This document shows, piece after piece, positions 50,100 to 53,154 of a stretch of DNA of 53,154 nt; positions within the stretch are counted from its first letter, which is position 1; each line of letters opens with the position of its first letter. The position numbers and the translations under genes are program-made. Source of the DNA: Pseudomonadota bacterium (GTDB lineage: Bacteria > Desulfobacterota > Binatia > Binatales > Binataceae). The notes beneath the pieces are model-generated. The model saw only the letters and a list, made by a program, of their open reading frames with translations. It was not told the DNA's origin and did no database searches. The stretch spans positions 1 to 53,154 of the forward strand of contig JAJPJA010000090.1 in the NCBI GenBank assembly GCA_021324455.1, written 5' to 3'.

Positions 50100-52085
50100 T
50101 CATAACCGGCGGCCCACTTCTTCAGCCAGGCCGGAGAAGCGCTCCATCGCGCGGCCGACACCGATTTGAAGCATCTGCTCCGCGCCCGCGATTATGACGC
50201 TGCGGCGGCTGCGCGTTAACGCGGTGTAGAGCGCCTCGCGGGTGAGAATGGGCAGGTCGCGATCGGGCAGGAGGATGGCAACCGCGTCGAATTCGGAACC
50301 CTGGGCTTTGTGAATGGTGGTGGCGTAGCATAACTCGAGCGCGTCGCGCAGAGCGGCGAGATGAAAGGCGGCGAATCGGCCTTTGCTTCTGAATACCGCC
50401 ATCGGCGCGGCGCGTCCGCCGCGGCGCCGCACGCGCACAATCACTCCCTGATCGCCGTTGAACAGCATCCGCTCGTAGTCGTTGCGCACCACCATCACCG
50501 GTTCGCCGGGCACAAACTCCCTCTCATCCGCCGCCGCGCCGGCGCGGCGGCGATGCAGCGCGGCGTTAACCCGATCCGATCCGGCGGGTAGAACCCGTGT
50601 AAAGCACAGCACGCGAGAGGCCGCGGCATGATCGAAAACCCGCTCCAGCGCGGCCGTGTCGGCGGCGCCGAATCCGTTTTCATCTTCGCCGAAAATCCGG
50701 CCGTGAAGCTGCTCCAGGTCATGGTCGCAGAGGCGGACCTCATACCAGCGCGAGAGAAATTCCTCCATCGGGGGAGAGGCGAGAAACTCGGTGCCGCTGA
50801 ACTCCAGCTCCGCGGCATGCGCGCGCCGGACCAGGCGGCCGCCCGCTAACAGATCGTTGTCCGCGGCGTTGATTGCCAGCGCGGTTTGGAGTACCGAGCG
50901 GCCCGCCGGATCGGTCGCGTCCATGCGGTAGTTGCGGCCCAGACGCGTTAGCGCGCCGCGATACTGTTTTTTGGCCGGCGTCCCGAGCGCGCGCACCAGG
51001 TCGCGGAAAACAGCCCCGGCCGCAACTGACGGCAGTTGATCGGCGTCGCCCAGCAGGATCAGGCTGGCCTCCGGTTTGATCGCGTCCATCAGCCGCTCCA
51101 TCAGCGTCAGATCGAGCATCGATCCTTCGTCGACGATCACGGCCTCGGCCTGAAGCGGGTTGTTGCGATGATAGGTAAAGCGGCCGCCTCCGGGTGAGTA
51201 GCCGAGCAGCCGATGAACGGTGGAAGCTTCGGGAGGCGTCTGTTGGAGCGATTTGTCGGCGGCGGCGGGATTTTCGATCCGCATCAGGCCTTCGCTGATA
51301 CTCTCGCTCATGCGGAACGCGGCTTTTCCGGTCGGTGCCGCCAACGCGATCCGGTCGGGTCTGACGCCAAGCCTCACCAGCACGCGCAGGATGGCGAGAA
51401 CGATGGATGTCTTACCGCTGCCCGGTCCTCCGGAGACAATTGTGAATGCGCGGCCGGCCGCGTTCGCGACGGCTGCGCGCTGCTCGTCGGACAGCGCCAG
51501 ATTGGTTTGCGAACGGCTGATGATATCGGCGAGCGCCGCTTCGACGCGGCTTGCCGCCGCGTTGACCTGCCCCTGTTTCAGCCGCTGCGCGGCGATCTGC
51601 GCAAGCCGCAGTTCGCCGGCGCGCACCCGATGGTGATAGATGAACGGCGGCAGATACAACAGCGGCTTGTTCTCGGCGAGGCTGCCGCCGATGACATGCG
51701 AGGCCGTGGCGGACTTCAGCAGACGCTCGATCGCGGCGGCGATCTCGTCGGGTCCGCCGGCGTCGCCGCCGCACAGCGCCGTCAGCATCCGGCGCATCGG
51801 CTGGCGTGCCTCCGCGCCGGTTACGGGAAAGCGCGTGCTGCCTTCCTGCAGCGCCGCCAGCGACACGGTGATCAGCACAATCAGGGCCAGCCGCTGCGCA
51901 TCGTCGAGCGCGGGCTCCATCGCGGCAATCTCGGCCGCGATTTGAACCGCGCCGGCATCCAGATTGAGCTCAGCCGCACCGGCTTCGACCTGACGCAGGC
52001 GGCGGCCGAACTGGTCCTCGTGCGCGCCCTCCTGTGTGCGCATCCATACGGTGGCGATGCCCAGGCGGCGGTAGAGTTCATTCAT
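50100..52085 (-). CDS. recD: Exodeoxyribonuclease V subunit RecD
   Basis: A 661-residue superfamily 1B helicase, the alpha subunit of RecBCD, which moves 5'-3' on the strand opposite to RecB during break processing. Walker A is GGPGSGKT (219-226), Walker B is VDEGSM (318-323; DEASM in E. coli), followed by LGDADQLPSVAAGAVF, GRNYRMD and the C-terminal SF1 motif with TTIHKAQGSEFDAV and TALTRSRRSVIIAG. Length is near the 608 of E. coli. Its start overlaps the recB stop by 8 nt, so translation is coupled. recC is not in the window and would be expected upstream of recB. Confidence 0.96.
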   Translation of the reverse strand: MNELYRRLGIATVWMRTQEGAHEDQFGRRLRQVEAGAAELNLDAGAVQIAAEIAAMEPALDDAQRLALIVLITVSLAALQEGSTRFPVTGAEARQPMRRMLTALCGGDAGGPDEIAAAIERLLKSATASHVIGGSLAENKPLLYLPPFIYHHRVRAGELRLAQIAAQRLKQGQVNAAASRVEAALADIISRSQTNLALSDEQRAAVANAAGRAFTIVSGGPGSGKTSIVLAILRVLVRLGVRPDRIALAAPTGKAAFRMSESISEGLMRIENPAAADKSLQQTPPEASTVHRLLGYSPGGGRFTYHRNNPLQAEAVIVDEGSMLDLTLMERLMDAIKPEASLILLGDADQLPSVAAGAVFRDLVRALGTPAKKQYRGALTRLGRNYRMDATDPAGRSVLQTALAINAADNDLLAGGRLVRRAHAAELEFSGTEFLASPPMEEFLSRWYEVRLCDHDLEQLHGRIFGEDENGFGAADTAALERVFDHAAASRVLCFTRVLPAGSDRVNAALHRRRAGAAADEREFVPGEPVMVVRNDYERMLFNGDQGVIVRVRRRGGRAAPMAVFRSKGRFAAFHLAALRDALELCYATTIHKAQGSEFDAVAILLPDRDLPILTREALYTALTRSRRSVIIAGAEQMLQIGVGRAMERFSGLAEEVGRRL

Positions 52086-53154
52086 CGGCGGTCTCGGGCG
52101 GTTCCCGCATCAGGCCCGCTTCGTAGGCGCAGATGTCGCTCCATGCGGGGCGATGGAAATAAACGCCGCGGGCGCCGCCCCCGTCCAGTCCGCGCAGGAA
52201 GATGTAAAGCAGGCCGCCGAAGCGCCGCTCGTAGTCGTCCCGATTGCGGATTTGCAGCAGCCGGATCACTCCAATGGAATAAATTCGGACCTGGCTCAGG
52301 TAGTGCTTGTTGACGTGGCGCTCGATGTCCGCCGCGTCCCAGTCCGCGAGCCGATCGCTTTTCCAGTCCGCGAAGTAGACCAGACCGTCATGCTCGAAGA
52401 TTAAATCGACGAAGCCTTTCAAATAGCCGCGTTCGACGGTCCATTCGCCGCGCGCGGCGGCGGCCTTGAGCAGCGGATGCCCCGCTGCGGGAATAGGATA
52501 GACAAACTCCATTTCGCGCACGCAGCGGCATCGATGGAGCGGCCCCACGACGCGTCCGCCGGGGAGCAGGATGGGCGCGCCGAGGGCGTGAAACACGGCC
52601 TGCGTGCCGCGTTCGAACCATGGCTCGCTCACCTGATGCCGCCGCATCGCGGCGCGGAACACGGCTGCCACGTCGGCGCGCGCGCGCCATGCGTCAAGGC
52701 CGGGAGCGCCGGCAAAGGATTCCATCGCGACGGCTTCCAGGGCTTCATGCAGAAAGAGCCCGACCTCGCGCCCGCCGGGCAAATCGCTTTCCTCGGCCGC
52801 GGCATCCAGGTCGCGCTTGAACTCGTCCTCGGGTATGTCCCATTCCTTTGATGTGTCGCTGTCCTGCTCCGCTTGCTCCAGCCTGCGCAGCGAAGTGTAC
52901 GATCGCATCACCAGCGGCCGATGACTCCGGCGCAGATTCCGGAAAGCACCTTCCGATTCGGCTTTGTCCTCCAGCAGCCCCGCGGGCGGTGACCAGAGCT
53001 TTGCCCGGCGGATCCAGCGGTCCGTATCGGTTTTGAGCTCGCCGGGCTGCGCGACATCCTGGACGGCGAAAAGCCTTGAGGTCGACGGCTTGGGTTCCGA
53101 TAGTATCGCGCACAGACGCCGGTTGAGCTGAGCGTAGTAGCCCTGAATTTTTCC
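52078..53154 (-). CDS. recB: RecB, C-terminal part (runs off the window)
   Basis: The open frame continues to the last base of the window, so the N-terminal helicase part of this gene lies outside. The 358 visible codons are the linker after the helicase and the RecB nuclease domain: LVMRSYTSL near codon 82, then GYLKGFVDLIFEHDGLVYFADWKSD, read here in parts GYLKGFVDLIF and YFADWKSDRL, which holds the nuclease Asp-x-Lys catalytic residues, and YSIGVIRLLQIRNRDDYERR. In E. coli this nuclease digests DNA and is switched by Chi. The stop is TGA at 52078-52080, overlapping recD. Confidence 0.92.
   Translation of the reverse strand, partial: GKIQGYYAQLNRRLCAILSEPKPSTSRLFAVQDVAQPGELKTDTDRWIRRAKLWSPPAGLLEDKAESEGAFRNLRRSHRPLVMRSYTSLRRLEQAEQDSDTSKEWDIPEDEFKRDLDAAAEESDLPGGREVGLFLHEALEAVAMESFAGAPGLDAWRARADVAAVFRAAMRRHQVSEPWFERGTQAVFHALGAPILLPGGRVVGPLHRCRCVREMEFVYPIPAAGHPLLKAAAARGEWTVERGYLKGFVDLIFEHDGLVYFADWKSDRLADWDAADIERHVNKHYLSQVRIYSIGVIRLLQIRNRDDYERRFGGLLYIFLRGLDGGGARGVYFHRPAWSDICAYEAGLMREPPETADE

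Noticed and set aside
1..53154. CRISPR array, insertion sequence, prophage or rRNA
   Set aside because: No regularly spaced repeats, transposase, integrase, phage structural genes or rRNA-like segments were seen.

Overview
The window is one 53 kb piece of a GC-rich bacterial chromosome, gene-dense on both strands. Outer-membrane and envelope genes (TolC-type channel, RlpA-type lipoprotein, several lipoproteins) indicate a diderm. A class I lysyl-tRNA synthetase, RecB/RecD, and many family III CoA-transferases, SDRs, amidohydrolase_2 proteins, luciferase-like and HpaB-like monooxygenases are a mix I associate with uncultured Deltaproteobacteria-like lineages such as Candidatus Binatota. That placement is inference from gene content only; no marker was searched. 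I found no insertion sequence, prophage, CRISPR array or rRNA.

Layout. 62-5150: tRNA-Arg, an amidohydrolase_2 protein, a DOPA-dioxygenase-like protein, an M20 amidohydrolase, an RlpA-like lipoprotein, an Ig-like lipoprotein and a two-cluster ferredoxin. 5310-12737: a tightly packed operon with a TetR regulator, a SerB-like HAD-IB phosphatase, a divergent LarA-fold (lactate racemase-like) protein and a 1439-residue enzyme fusing acyl reductase, acyl-AMP ligase, acyl carrier protein and PlsC acyltransferase. This is the most novel-looking system here; the parts list suggests synthesis of fatty-alcohol, ether or related lipids. 12884-22445: housekeeping genes (lysS with a small zinc-ribbon partner, a DHH phosphoesterase, HPr, metK-ahcY, an SDR, recQ, a GFA-domain protein). 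22575-25848: an SDR without the usual catalytic residues, a LigD-type ligase-polymerase and a small lipoprotein.

25970-32306 is an accessory, catabolic-looking stretch: SnoaL-like and NIPSNAP-like genes, tRNA-Ser, a decayed tandem CaiB/BaiF CoA-transferase carrying about seven frameshifts beside an amidohydrolase tail remnant, an SDR, a diiron-type metallo-beta-lactamase-fold protein and another SnoaL-like gene. 32664-37675: a CPBP membrane domain fused to TPRs, an MHS-family transporter and a DUF1214 protein. 37879-41288: an acyl-CoA dehydrogenase whose start codon directly abuts a long hairpin, a PhnD-like binding protein with no signal peptide, and an intact CoA-transferase. 41511-49964: CsbD-like and acidic small proteins, a luciferase-like monooxygenase, a GST, a winged-helix-like small protein, an HpaB-family flavoprotein, TolC and an oxalyl-CoA-decarboxylase-like ThDP enzyme. 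50100 to the end: recD and the 3' part of recB.

Several convergent gene pairs are separated by strong hairpins without a U-tract, which look like shared bidirectional terminators. Starts were chosen by Shine-Dalgarno spacing, signal peptides or domain starts; where these disagree with the longest open frame, this is stated.
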